Shown here in pieces: positions 34,535 to 42,363 of a stretch of 64,000 nucleotides of DNA (position 1 is the first letter of the stretch; the number at the start of each line of letters is the position of its first letter). Location of the stretch: assembly GCF_004681965.1 (NCBI RefSeq), contig NZ_SMLL01000007.1, forward strand, positions 62,001 to 126,000. Direction: 5' to 3'. A model generated the notes under the pieces. That model saw only the letters and a list, made by a program, of their open reading frames with translations, did not search any database and was not told where the DNA came from. The DNA comes from Ramlibacter rhizophilus. Lineage in GTDB: Bacteria > Pseudomonadota > Gammaproteobacteria > Burkholderiales > Burkholderiaceae_C. The position numbers and the translations under genes are program-made.

Positions 34535-35232
34535 GACGAGCGGCCTCCGCCCTGGCCGGGGCTGGCCCAGTCCACGCTGACCTGGCCGGCCAGGGGGTGG
34601 CCGGGCGGCAGCACCAGCACCAGGCGGATGCCGTCAGGCAACGGGGGTTGCGCCCGCGCCCCGGGCTGCGCCGCGGCGGCCGCCGCAGTGGCCGGATCGA
34701 CCCGCGCGGCATCGCGCGACTGCGGGTTGGTCCAGGCGCCGCCCCGGTGGTAGTAGAGCTGCCACTCCGACAGCGGGAGCACCGGCACCTCGCGCGCCCG
34801 GTCGGCATCGCCCGCGTTCTCCGCCCAGGCGCCTGCGCGCGCCCAGGCCTCCTGCACCTCGCCGCGCGTTCGCAGCGGCGGCGACTGCCAGCGCAGCCAG
34901 GTGCCGCGGCCGTTGACGTTGCGCTGGGTCCAGGCCGTCACCCGCACGCCATCGCCGGGATCGGCCGGATTGCGCCGCGTCAGCCGGAACACGCGCCCGT
35001 CCCAGTCCAGCGCCGTGAGCTGCGGCAGCTGCACCAGGGCGTCCAGGTCGGTCTTCCACTGCGCGAGGCCCACCTGCGCGGCCAGCACCTCGTCGGCCCG
35101 CTCCTGCGTCTGCGCCTGCGTGCGCACCATCCCGTCCAGCCCGCGCCAGCTCAGGATGGCCACCAGCGACAGCACGAAGAGCGCCACCAGCAGCTCGACC
35201 AGGGTGAAGCCAGTGCTTCGGGATGGCGTCAT
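34531..35232 (-). CDS. gspJ: Type II secretion minor pseudopilin GspJ
   Basis: The 233-residue minor pseudopilin starts M-T-P-S-R-S-T-G|F-T-L-V-E-L-L-V-A-L, with the prepilin peptidase cleavage site after the glycine and the Glu at +5. The following helix (about 9-30) is the transmembrane/assembly helix. The globular part includes G-W-R-L-x-type segments seen as W-D-G-R-V-F-R-L-T-R. The start was placed at 35232, where it overlaps the gspI stop codon in an ATGA arrangement; the frame is open upstream as a shadow of gspI. GspJ forms the tip complex with GspI and GspK. Length is slightly above the family norm (about 195-220). Confidence 0.95.
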   Translation of the reverse strand: MTPSRSTGFTLVELLVALFVLSLVAILSWRGLDGMVRTQAQTQERADEVLAAQVGLAQWKTDLDALVQLPQLTALDWDGRVFRLTRRNPADPGDGVRVTAWTQRNVNGRGTWLRWQSPPLRTRGEVQEAWARAGAWAENAGDADRAREVPVLPLSEWQLYYHRGGAWTNPQSRDAARVDPATAAAAAAQPGARAQPPLPDGIRLVLVLPPGHPLAGQVSVDWASPGQGGGRSS

Positions 35233-35597
35233 CAATATCGCCCCACCACGGTCGAAATCCGCATGAGGGACTGGCCGGCCTGCGCCACGCGCGCATCCAC
35301 CCGCAGGAAGTTCGGGTTGGGCGTGGGCGCGACCTCCAGCGTGACCGCGAAGCGCTGCCCGCCCTGCTGGCATTCGGTGGCGGTCTCGCCGATGCCCGGC
35401 ATCTGGCGCGCCAGGCGCACCCGGGCGAGTTCGTTTTCCGCGCACAGCTGCGCGAGCAGCATGTCCGACTGGCGCAGGGCGTTGCGGGTGAGGGCGGCCG
35501 TGGCCTGCAGGCCGGCGACGAGCGCGATCGAGACGATGCCCAGCGCCACCAGCACCTCGACCAGCGTGAAGCCACCGCACCGGAAACGCCGCGTCAT
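35232..35597 (-). CDS. gspI: Type II secretion minor pseudopilin GspI
   Basis: The 121-residue pseudopilin begins M-T-R-R-F-R-C-G-G|F-T-L-V-E-V-L-V-A-L, with a prepilin peptidase site and Glu at +5. The body contains A-E-N-E-L-A-R, a typical GspI piece from the first globular helix, and ends with a short beta-rich region. It overlaps gspH by the ATGA arrangement at 35594-35597 and gspJ at its stop codon, so H-I-J-K form a tightly coupled translational group. Length agrees with GspI (about 120-130). GspI nucleates the tip complex together with GspJ and GspK. Confidence 0.95.
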   Translation of the reverse strand: MTRRFRCGGFTLVEVLVALGIVSIALVAGLQATAALTRNALRQSDMLLAQLCAENELARVRLARQMPGIGETATECQQGGQRFAVTLEVAPTPNPNFLRVDARVAQAGQSLMRISTVVGRY

Positions 35598-36070
35598 GGC
35601 GCGTCCCCGCCCGCCACCCTGAAGGGGCGCACGCCTTCGGTCACCACCCGCAGGCTCCGGCCGGGGACGGCCGTGGAGCCGAGCAGCACGGACTGCGGGC
35701 CGATGATGGGTTCGGGACCGAGGACGAGCACGGGCGACCCGCCGACCTGCACGCCCTCGGACAGCCAGGTCTCGGGGAGGCTGCCCGGCAGCGCGCCCTC
35801 GAAGCGGAAACCGGTCTCTGTCGGCCGCCACACCACCGGCCGGCCGGTGCCGCGCGACTGCGCGCGTGCCGACTCGAACAGGGCTGCCAGGCGCAGGGCC
35901 TCGCGTTCCAGCTGCGTGGCGGCGGAGTCGCGCAGCGCGAAGGAAACGCCGGCGCTGCCGATGGCGATGATCGCCACCACCACCAGCAGTTCGATCATGG
36001 TGAAGCCACGCGGGCGGCGGGCCCACCCGCCCCGGCCGGCGGGCTTACTGCCAGCTGCCGACGTCCGCAT
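35594..36070 (-). CDS. gspH: Type II secretion minor pseudopilin GspH
   Basis: The 158-residue minor pseudopilin carries a long leader (about 22 residues, rich in Arg/Gly) before G|F-T-M-I-E-L-L-V-V-V, the processing site with Glu at +5. The membrane helix runs to about residue 45 and a small beta-rich GspH domain follows. L-A-A-L-F-E-S-A-R-A-Q-S is typical of the first helix end. The start overlaps the end of gspG by 26 bp and has a GAGGGCAAGA ribosome site. GspH links the minor tip complex to the major pseudopilin rod. Confidence 0.93.
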   Translation of the reverse strand: MRTSAAGSKPAGRGGWARRPRGFTMIELLVVVAIIAIGSAGVSFALRDSAATQLEREALRLAALFESARAQSRGTGRPVVWRPTETGFRFEGALPGSLPETWLSEGVQVGGSPVLVLGPEPIIGPQSVLLGSTAVPGRSLRVVTEGVRPFRVAGGDAP

Positions 36071-36479
36071 TCTTGCCCTCGCCGCCGGGCTGACCGTCGG
36101 CGCCGAGGGACATCACGTCGATTTCGCCCTGGACGCCGGGGTTGAGGTACTGGTAGGGGCGGCCCCAGGGGTCGGCGGGCAGCTTCTCCAGGTAGGGCTT
36201 CCAGTTCGCCGGGGCCGGGGCAGCCGTCGGCCGGGCCACCAGCGCCTGCAGGCCCTGCTCGCCCGTGGGGTAGCGCTGGTTGTCCAGGCGGTAGAGCTTG
36301 AGTGCCTGCATCAGGTTGTTCACGTCGGTGCGGGCGGCTGTCACGCGAGCGTCGTCGGCCCGATCGAGCACATTGGGGACGATGAGGGCGGCCAGCACGC
36401 CGATGATGACCAGCACCACCATCAGCTCGATGAGGGTGAAGCCGGCCACGCGGCGGAGTCGATTGCCGAGAGACTTCAT
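36045..36479 (-). CDS. gspG: Type II secretion major pseudopilin GspG
   Basis: The 144-residue major pseudopilin has R-V-A-G|F-T-L-I-E-L-M-V-V-L, with the processing site at residue 13 and Glu at +5. The C-terminal calcium-binding region is preceded by L-Y-R-L-D-N-Q-R-Y-P-T-G-E-Q-G-L and D-P-W-G-R-P-Y-Q-Y, both diagnostic for GspG. It is the first gene of the minus-strand operon and starts 46 bp from the divergent gspC. The sequence before the ATG (CCCCCCTCCCTC) lacks a purine-rich ribosome site, which is odd for an abundant protein. GspG polymerises into the pseudopilus that pushes substrates through the GspD pore. Confidence 0.97.
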   Translation of the reverse strand: MKSLGNRLRRVAGFTLIELMVVLVIIGVLAALIVPNVLDRADDARVTAARTDVNNLMQALKLYRLDNQRYPTGEQGLQALVARPTAAPAPANWKPYLEKLPADPWGRPYQYLNPGVQGEIDVMSLGADGQPGGEGKNADVGSWQ

Positions 36480-36525
36480 GAGGGAGGGGGGTTGGAAACG
36501 TGGCGGTCAATCATAATCGGCGCCC

Positions 36526-36999
36526 ATGGCGGTCTCATTGCCCGGCAGCCTCGAGCCCCGTTGGGCCGTGCGCGCCACCACTTTCCTGTTGTGGACACTG
36601 GCGTTGTTCTGTGCCGCCTATTGGGTGCTGCGCGTCGTCGGAACACCTGCCGGTGCGCCCACCGCGCCGCCGGTCGTGCGCACGCCACCGCCGGCCAGCC
36701 CCGCTGCCATCGCCAGCCTGCTCGGGGCCTCCGCGGCCCCGCAGGCGGCGGCACCGGGTGCGCCCGCACCGTCCAACCTCGCCAGCCGCTTCGTGCTCAC
36801 GGGCGTCGTGGCTGACCGCGCCGGGCGCGGCGCGGCGCTCATCGCGGTGGACGGTCGTCCGCCTCGGCCCTTCCTGGTGGGCAGCCGCATCGACGAAAGC
36901 CTGGTCGTGCAGGCGGTGGACGGCCGCCAGGTCATGATCGGCCAGGAGCTCGGCGGTCCGCACCTCGTGGTGCTGGAACTTCCCTCGACGCAGAAGTAG
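36526..36999 (+). CDS. gspC: Type II secretion protein C (short, no PDZ domain)
   Basis: The 157-residue bitopic protein has a short cytoplasmic start and a membrane helix (about 17-37, T-F-L-L-W-T-L-A-L-F-C-A-A-Y). A Pro/Ala-rich linker and a homology-region domain (about 85-150) follow, including F-V-L-T-G-V-V-A-D-R-A-G-R-G-A-A-L-I and the end of the repeat in V-D-G-R-Q-V-M-I-G. GspC connects GspD to the inner-membrane platform. Unlike enterobacterial GspC it lacks a C-terminal PDZ or coiled coil, as in many beta-proteobacterial T2SS. It is divergent from the rest of the operon and ends 12 bp before the convergent ilvA. A CATAAT hexamer nine bases before the start may be its -10 box. Confidence 0.85.
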   Translation: MAVSLPGSLEPRWAVRATTFLLWTLALFCAAYWVLRVVGTPAGAPTAPPVVRTPPPASPAAIASLLGASAAPQAAAPGAPAPSNLASRFVLTGVVADRAGRGAALIAVDGRPPRPFLVGSRIDESLVVQAVDGRQVMIGQELGGPHLVVLELPSTQK

Positions 37000-37011
37000 C
37001 GGGCCGCGCGC

Positions 37012-38556
37012 TCAGGTGCGCAGGAAAAGCCGATACACCGGGTTCTCGGTCTCGTCCACGTAGGGGTAGCCGAGCGTGCCCAGGAAGGCCTTGAACTCGC
37101 GCTCCTCCGACCGCGGCACCTGCAGGCCGACCAGGATGCGTCCGTAGTCCGCGCCCTGGTTGCGGTAGTGGAACAGGGTGATGTTCCAGCCCGGGCGCAT
37201 GTGCGAGAGGAATTTCAGCAGCGCGCCGGGTCGTTCGGGAAAGATGAAGCGCAGCAGGCGTTCGTCCTGGGCCAGGGTCGAATGCCCGCCCACCATGTGG
37301 CGGATGTGTTCCTTGGCCAGTTCGTCGTGCGTGAGGTCCAGGGCCTCGAAGCCCTGGCGCGTGAAATTGGCGGCGATGCGGGCCGACTCGCCCTTGCCAT
37401 GGGTGGTCAGGCCCACGAAGACGTGGGCCACCGACGCGTCGCTGATGCGGTAGTTGAACTCGGTGACGTTGCGCAGGCCCCCGGGCAGCGTGCCGATGGT
37501 CTCGCAGAAGCGCCGGAAGCTGCCCCGCTCCTCGGGGATGGTGACGGCCAGCAGGGCCTCGCGCTCCTCGCCGACCTCGGCGCGTTCGGCCACGAAGCGC
37601 AGGCGGTCGAAGTTCATGTTCGCGCCGCACAGGATGGCGGCATAGGTCTCGCCGCGCGTCTTGTGCCGCGCCACGTACTGCTTGATGGCCGCGACGGCCA
37701 TGGCCCCGGCCGGCTCCACGATGCTGCGGGTGTCGATGAAGACGTCCTTGATCGCGGCGCAGACGGCGTCGGTGTCCACGCTGATGAACTCGTCCACCAG
37801 CTGCGAGGCCAGGCGGAAGGTCTCCGAGCCCACCAGCTTCACCGCCGTGCCGTCCGAGAACAGGCCGACGTCCGGCAGGGTGACGCGCTTGTGCGCGGCC
37901 ACGGACTGCATCATGGCGTCCGAGTCGTCCATCTGGACCCCGATCACCTTGATCTCGGGTCGCAGGGCCTTGATGTAGCTGCCCACCCCGGCCACCAGCC
38001 CGCCGCCGCCGATGGCCACGAACACCGCGTCCAGCGGCCCCTGGTGCTGGCGCAGCAGCTCCATGCCGATGGTGCCCTGGCCGGCGATCACGTCGGGGTC
38101 GTCGAAAGGATGGACGAAGGTCAGGCCCTGCGCCCGCTCCAGCTCCATGGCGTGGCCGTGCGCGTCGGAGTAGCTGTCGCCGTGCAGCACGACCTCGCCG
38201 CCCAGTGCCTTGACCGCATCGACCTTCACCTGCGGCGTGGTCACCGGCATCACGATGACGGCCCGCGTGCCCAGGCGGTGCGCCGACAGGGCCACGCCCT
38301 GCGCATGGTTGCCGGCCGAGGCGCAGATCACGCCCTGGCGCAGTTGCTCGGGCGAGAGTTGCGCCATCTTGTTGTAGGCACCGCGCAGCTTGAAGCTGAA
38401 GACCGGCTGCTGGTCCTCGCGCTTGAGGAGGATCTTGTTGTGCAGGCGACGGCTCAGGGCCTTCGCCGGCTCCAGGGCCGATTCGACGGCCACGTCATAG
38501 ACCCGCGCCGTGAGGATTTTCTTGAGGTAGTCGGCGGGCTGGAGATGCTTTTTCAT
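37012..38556 (-). CDS. ilvA: Threonine ammonia-lyase, biosynthetic
   Basis: The 514-residue PLP enzyme converts threonine to 2-oxobutyrate, the first committed step of isoleucine synthesis. The PLP lysine is K56 in F-S-F-K-L-R-G-A-Y-N-K. The phosphate-binding loop is in I-G-G-G-G-L-V-A-G-V (near residue 190), and S-A-G-N-H-A-Q-G-V-A lies at about residue 80. The C-terminal part (about 330-514) holds the two ACT-like regulatory domains where isoleucine inhibits, so this is the long biosynthetic form rather than TdcB. It starts with ATG at 38556; a terminator-like hairpin lies 54 bp upstream. The upstream neighbour osmC is divergent. Confidence 0.97.
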   Translation of the reverse strand: MKKHLQPADYLKKILTARVYDVAVESALEPAKALSRRLHNKILLKREDQQPVFSFKLRGAYNKMAQLSPEQLRQGVICASAGNHAQGVALSAHRLGTRAVIVMPVTTPQVKVDAVKALGGEVVLHGDSYSDAHGHAMELERAQGLTFVHPFDDPDVIAGQGTIGMELLRQHQGPLDAVFVAIGGGGLVAGVGSYIKALRPEIKVIGVQMDDSDAMMQSVAAHKRVTLPDVGLFSDGTAVKLVGSETFRLASQLVDEFISVDTDAVCAAIKDVFIDTRSIVEPAGAMAVAAIKQYVARHKTRGETYAAILCGANMNFDRLRFVAERAEVGEEREALLAVTIPEERGSFRRFCETIGTLPGGLRNVTEFNYRISDASVAHVFVGLTTHGKGESARIAANFTRQGFEALDLTHDELAKEHIRHMVGGHSTLAQDERLLRFIFPERPGALLKFLSHMRPGWNITLFHYRNQGADYGRILVGLQVPRSEEREFKAFLGTLGYPYVDETENPVYRLFLRT

Positions 38557-38609
38557 GGCCCGCGGATGATATGCGGCCGCTCATCCGGCGCGCCGCGCGG
38601 GGCCGGGCG

Positions 38610-38642
38610 AAAAAAAGCCCCCGGACCTTGCGATCCGGAGGC
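38610..38642 (-). terminator. Rho-independent terminator/attenuator upstream of ilvA
   Basis: On the minus strand GCCTCCGGA pairs with TCCGGGGGC (one G-U pair) around an 8-base loop, followed by seven T residues. It lies 54-86 bases before the ilvA start, so it would stop a short transcript started further upstream rather than a known gene. This arrangement fits an attenuator of ilvA or the end of a small RNA. Confidence 0.75.
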
Positions 38643-38735
38643 TGAATCCACCAAGAGAGGTGGAGGAGACAATCGGTGCATCCGAGGGGGTGGGCCCGGG
38701 CCCGGACCCTGTCGTGATGCTTGGACGCGAGTATA
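38610..38735 (-). ncRNA. Candidate small RNA or ilvA leader with two stem-loops
   Basis: A TATACT box on the minus strand (38730-38735) is followed by about 115 bases containing the stem-loop TCCACC-AAGAGA-GGTGGA (38647-38664, as read on the plus strand) and then the terminator. No convincing -35 element is visible. Both stems are perfect or nearly so, which suggests a structured RNA under selection. It could act as a free sRNA or as an ilvA attenuator. Confidence 0.4.
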
Positions 38736-38817
38736 AGCGTTCTGGCTGCTGCAACGCAGCAAGCAAGTGTGCGCTACGCAACAGTTTCGCCTTCGGGCGC
38801 TTGAGGAGTAACGATCG

Positions 38818-39267
38818 ATGGAATGCACCGTGAGCTGGACCGGCGCGGCCGGGACCCGGTCCGGCATGGGTTTCGTGGCCGAGACCGGCAGTGGCCATGT
38901 GCTGGCGATGGACGGCGCGCCCGACGAGGCCAAGCCCGAGAACGGCGGACGCAACCTGGCGCCGCGGCCCATGGAGACCCTGCTCGCGGGCACGGGGGGG
39001 TGCGCCGCCTACGACGTGGTCCTGATCCTCAAGCGAGGCCGGCACGCCGTTCGCGGCTGCTCGGTCCGGCTGGAGGGCAAGCGCGCGGACACCGACCCCA
39101 AGGTCTTCCTGTCCATCCACATGCATTTCACCGTCACCGGCAAGGCGATTCCCCCGGCCGCGGTGGAGCGGGCTGTGGCCCTGAGCCACGAGAAATACTG
39201 CTCGGCCACCGCCATGCTGGCCAAGACGGCCGACATCACCACCAGCTTCGAGGTGCTGGAGGCGTAA
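38818..39267 (+). CDS. OsmC family protein
   Basis: The 149-residue OsmC/Ohr-type protein probably reduces organic hydroperoxides using two redox cysteines. They are visible in G-T-G-G-C-A-A-Y-D-V-V (about residue 62) and H-E-K-Y-C-S-A-T-A-M-L (about 127), the standard OsmC pair. The N-terminal beta domain starts M-E-C-T-V-S-W and an active-site arginine would come from the early region. It is preceded by a GAGGAG site and separated by 261 bp from ilvA, transcribed divergently. The subgroup (YhfA-like) is widespread in Burkholderiales; its exact peroxide substrate is unknown. Confidence 0.93.
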   Translation: MECTVSWTGAAGTRSGMGFVAETGSGHVLAMDGAPDEAKPENGGRNLAPRPMETLLAGTGGCAAYDVVLILKRGRHAVRGCSVRLEGKRADTDPKVFLSIHMHFTVTGKAIPPAAVERAVALSHEKYCSATAMLAKTADITTSFEVLEA

Positions 39268-39302
39268 GTGTCCAGAAGGGACGGCCGCAGCGGGCGCCCC
39301 AA

Positions 39303-39379
39303 CCGTTCGGGCTGAGCCTGTCGAAGCCCATCGCGCGAGAGCCACGACGCGAGCCCTTCGACACGCTCAGGGCGAACGG
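39303..39379. repeat. Long inverted repeat (REP-like), copy 2
   Basis: This element matches the one at 26969-27045 in both arms (for example CCGTTCGGGCTGAGCCTGTC and CGCTCAGGGCGAACGG) and in the centre CCATCGCGCGAGA. It lies between osmC and coq7, two convergent genes, where a REP could also end transcription. A partial arm remnant (GCGAACGGATGTG) recurs at 39421-39433. Confidence 0.85.
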
Positions 39380-39477
39380 ATGTGTTTGATCGGGCATGTT
39401 TTCAGCGCGGCTTCTGTCGCGGCGAACGGATGTGAGCGATCGCGACTGCCTTTCACCGAGGCCTTCGCCACGGTGCT

Positions 39478-40095
39478 TCAGACGTAGTGCGCCGTCGTGG
39501 TCATCACGCGCGCGGCCAAGCGCATCAAACCGCGAACCGGCGTGGGCAGCGGCGCCCCGCCGGCCGCGAGTGCGCTTGCCGCGTGGCTGGCTTCGTCGGC
39601 CTTCATCTGCGTGACGATGGCGCGCGAGGCGAGGTCGCCCGCCGGCAGGCGGGTGAGGTGCGAATCCAGGTGGGCTTCCACCTGCCGCTCGGTCTCCACC
39701 ACGAAGCCCAGGCTCAGGCGGTCGCCGAAGCGTCCGGCCACCAGCCCGAGCCCGAAGGCGCCGGCGTACCAGAGCGGATTGAGCAGCGACGGGCGGCTCC
39801 CCAGGTCGTTCAGGCGGGCACGGGTCCAGGCCAGGTGGTCGGTCTCCTCGCGGGCGGCCGATTCGAAGTGGCGCCGCAGGGCGGCGTCGCGCGTGGCGAG
39901 GGCCTGTGCGGTGTAGAGCGCCTGGGCGCAGACCTCGCCCACGTGGTTCACCCGCATCAGGGCCGCCGACTCGCGCTGCTCGGTCGGCGTGAGCGCGGCG
40001 TCCTCGAGTTGGGCGGCAGGGTTCGGGCGGGTGGCGGGCGGGCGGGCGAACAAGGTCCGCAGGGCGCTGTCGGCGGCGGCGATGAGGCTGTCCAT
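39478..40095 (-). CDS. coq7: 2-polyprenyl-3-methyl-6-methoxy-1,4-benzoquinone monooxygenase (Coq7)
   Basis: The 205-residue di-iron hydroxylase acts in ubiquinone synthesis, at the C6 (COQ7) hydroxylation step. Its E-x-x-H ligand helices are visible as [31 protein letters not shown] and K-A-D-E-A-S-H-A-A. The ATG at 40095 was chosen because the conserved M-D-S-L-I start lies there; the frame is open upstream only as a shadow. It is convergent with osmC over the REP element and divergent from the porin gene. Many beta-proteobacteria carry this Coq7 form in place of UbiF. Confidence 0.94.
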   Translation of the reverse strand: MDSLIAAADSALRTLFARPPATRPNPAAQLEDAALTPTEQRESAALMRVNHVGEVCAQALYTAQALATRDAALRRHFESAAREETDHLAWTRARLNDLGSRPSLLNPLWYAGAFGLGLVAGRFGDRLSLGFVVETERQVEAHLDSHLTRLPAGDLASRAIVTQMKADEASHAASALAAGGAPLPTPVRGLMRLAARVMTTTAHYV

Positions 40096-40351
40096 CCGGC
40101 GCAGTGTACGGGCCGCCGGATGGCCGGCCCGCCGGGCGGGCAGGGGAAACGGAAGAGCTTCTGTCCGCGCGGATGTTGCCGGGGGGCAACGGAACCCGCT
40201 GCAAAGGGCTAAATACTTTGCTTCGGCCGGGAGGTCTCTGGTGCAATACCCCCAGCTTCCGAAACGGAGGTTGGCCCGGGGTCCGGCATGAAGCACCAAT
40301 GCCAGAAGTTCCGCGAGACCGGCGCCCTTGTTTAACCTTGGAGAAACTTGC

Positions 40352-41389
40352 ATGAAAAAGACTCTCGTCGCGCTGGCCGTCATGGCCGCCGCCGGTGCCG
40401 CTTCGGCCCAGTCGTCCGTGACCCTGTTCGGTATCGTTGACCTGGCTGTCCAGTACGGCTCGGGCTCCACCAGCGACCGTCTGCGCCTGGTCCCCAACGG
40501 CTACAACTCCAGCCGCCTGGGTTTCCGCGGCGTTGAAGACCTCGGCGGCGGCCTGCAGGCCTCCTTCTGGCTGGAAGCCGGTATCGAAGCCGACTCCGGC
40601 ATCGGCCAGGCCACCAACACCAACAACCAGGCTTCCGGCGCCACCACGAACACCGGCCTGCTGTTCAACCGTCGTGCCACCCTGAGCCTGGCCGGTGGTT
40701 TCGGTGAAGTGCGCCTGGGCCGTGACTACACGCCCCAGTTCTGGAACCTGACCGTGTTCGATCCCTTCGGCACGAACGGCGTCGGCACCAACATCATCCC
40801 CAGCGCTGGCGTGACCGGCGTGCGCGCTTCCAACAGCATCGGCTACTTCCTGCCCCGCAACATCGGCGGCTTCTACGGCCAGGCACAGTACTACATGGGT
40901 GAGAACCTGGAAGGCGCTGCCACCGAAGACGACGGCACCGGCTACGGCATCCGCCTGGGCTACGCCGCAGGTCCCTTCGACGTCGCTGCCGCCTACGGCA
41001 ACACCGAGTACGCCGCCGCTGACGTGACCGTCTGGAACATCGCCGGTAGCTGGAACTTCGGCATGGCCAAGCTGTTCGCCCAGTACCAGCAAGACGAAGG
41101 CGTGGCTGCTGCCGACCGTACCGGCTGGCTGATCGGCGCCACCGCTGGCGTCGGCGCCGGCGAAATCCGCGCTGCCTACTCGCAGACCGAAGTGGACACC
41201 GCTGCCAACCCCCGCAGCCGCAAGCTGGCCCTGGGCTATGTGCACAACCTGTCCAAGCGCACGGCCGTGTACACCACGATCGCTCGCGTCCGCAACGACG
41301 GCGGCGCTGCCCTGGCTCTGGGCGGTGCTGCGACCGGCGCGAACACCAGCTCCACTGGTTTCGACCTGGGCGTTCGCCACTCCTTCTAA
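40352..41389 (+). CDS. Gram-negative porin (beta-proteobacterial OmpC/Omp32-like)
   Basis: The 345-residue outer-membrane trimeric porin has a signal peptide [19 protein letters not shown] cleaved before Q. The mature part starts [11 protein letters not shown], the typical porin_4 beginning, with alternating strands, [13 protein letters not shown] and the L3-type loop. It ends in G-V-R-H-S-F with the terminal phenylalanine needed for BAM assembly. Codon use is relaxed (many T-ending codons such as GCT, GGT, GTT) compared with neighbours, as expected for a very abundant protein. The ATG at 40352 has a GGAGAAAC site. A terminator follows. Confidence 0.95.
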   Translation: MKKTLVALAVMAAAGAASAQSSVTLFGIVDLAVQYGSGSTSDRLRLVPNGYNSSRLGFRGVEDLGGGLQASFWLEAGIEADSGIGQATNTNNQASGATTNTGLLFNRRATLSLAGGFGEVRLGRDYTPQFWNLTVFDPFGTNGVGTNIIPSAGVTGVRASNSIGYFLPRNIGGFYGQAQYYMGENLEGAATEDDGTGYGIRLGYAAGPFDVAAAYGNTEYAAADVTVWNIAGSWNFGMAKLFAQYQQDEGVAAADRTGWLIGATAGVGAGEIRAAYSQTEVDTAANPRSRKLALGYVHNLSKRTAVYTTIARVRNDGGAALALGGAATGANTSSTGFDLGVRHSF

Positions 41390-41431
41390 TCCCCGGGCCG
41401 GCTCCGGCCGGCTTTTGGATGAAGAAACTTG

Positions 41432-41457
41432 AAAGCCGCCTTCGGGCGGCTTTTTTT
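41432..41457 (+). terminator. Rho-independent terminator after porin gene
   Basis: AAAGCCGCC-TTCG-GGCGGCTTT followed by further T residues forms a stable GC stem with a UUCG tetraloop and a T run, 43 bases after the porin stop. It is a textbook intrinsic terminator and separates the porin from the following lipoprotein gene. Confidence 0.93.
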
Positions 41458-41507
41458 ATGGGAGCTTGGAACGAGCAGCCACAGAGCTGCGCTTGCAGGA
41501 CGTCGTC

Positions 41508-42278
41508 GTGAACCGTTTGAGTGCGCTGGCCGTCGCCGGCATCGTCTCGGGCCTGCTGGCCGGGTGCGCGAGCACCCCGCCCTCCGAGGACATCGGCCAG
41601 AGTGCCTGGGCTGGGCACACCCGCCTGATGCCGGCCCCGGCCCCATCACCTTCCGCGCGGTGGCATCACCACACCTTTCCCGGCAAGAAGGCCAGCGCCT
41701 ACCGAAGCGCGCACAAGGCCGGCCGAAGCGCGCTCGCCGCGCAGGCGGACGGCTCGGCCAGCATGCTGCGCCAGCGCCTGGACCTGCCGCCCGAGTCGCT
41801 CGGCGCGCTGCGGTTTTCCTGGTACGTGCCGGCGCTCATCGACGCCGCGGTCCTGGGCACGCGCGAAGCCGACGACTCGCCCGTGCGGATCGTCCTGGCG
41901 TTCGAGGGCGACCGCAGCCGCTTGTCCGCGCGCGACGCCATGCTGTCCGAGCTGTCGCAGACGCTCACGGGCGAGCCCATGCCCTACGCCACGCTGATGT
42001 ACGTGTGGTGCAAGGATTGCGCTCAGGGCGAGGTGATCGGCCATGTGCGCACCGGGCGCATCCGCAAGATCGCGGTCGAGTCGGGTTCGGCGCGCTTGAA
42101 CCGCTGGTTGGACTACGAGCGCGACGTCCGGGCTGACTACGAGCGTGCCTTCGGCGAGCCCCCCGGACGGCTGGGGGGCATCGGCCTGATGACCGATGCC
42201 GACAACACCCGCTCCACGGCGCAGGCCTGGTACGGCCCGCTGACCTTGCTGCCCCCCGCTGTTGCGCGGAATCCATGA
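41508..42278 (+). CDS. DUF3047 domain-containing lipoprotein
   Basis: The 256-residue probable outer-membrane or periplasmic lipoprotein has the lipobox L-L-A-G-C at residues 15-19, right after a hydrophobic signal. The mature part contains a DUF3047-like domain with L-R-F-S-W-Y-V-P and L-A-F-E-G-D. C-K-D-C (about residue 171) is the family's usual cysteine pair, and Y-E-R-A-F-G-E and D-A-D-N-T come near the end. The start is GTG at 41508 with an AGGA element about six bases upstream; an ATG 14 codons earlier lies against the terminator and is less likely. Function of DUF3047 is unknown. It is not tied to the ABC transporter downstream, which begins after 85 bp with its own ribosome site. Confidence 0.85.
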   Translation: MNRLSALAVAGIVSGLLAGCASTPPSEDIGQSAWAGHTRLMPAPAPSPSARWHHHTFPGKKASAYRSAHKAGRSALAAQADGSASMLRQRLDLPPESLGALRFSWYVPALIDAAVLGTREADDSPVRIVLAFEGDRSRLSARDAMLSELSQTLTGEPMPYATLMYVWCKDCAQGEVIGHVRTGRIRKIAVESGSARLNRWLDYERDVRADYERAFGEPPGRLGGIGLMTDADNTRSTAQAWYGPLTLLPPAVARNP

Positions 42279-42363
42279 ATGCACCGCCATGGGGAAACTC
42301 CCGGTGAGGCAGCGGGCACGCCTGTTGCATAGTCCGCTCCTCTTCACTTACAGGTAGCTTTCG

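Noticed and set aside
38655..38680. Ribosome-site-like GGAGGAGACA on the plus strand suggesting a small gene
   Set aside because: No ATG, GTG or TTG follows at suitable spacing, and the purine run is explained as one arm of the stem-loop on the other strand.
38553..38681. 42-codon leader peptide overlapping the ilvA start
   Set aside because: There is no ribosome site before its ATG and the Ile codons come only after the terminator, so it was not annotated as a gene, though it is mentioned as a possibility in the findings.
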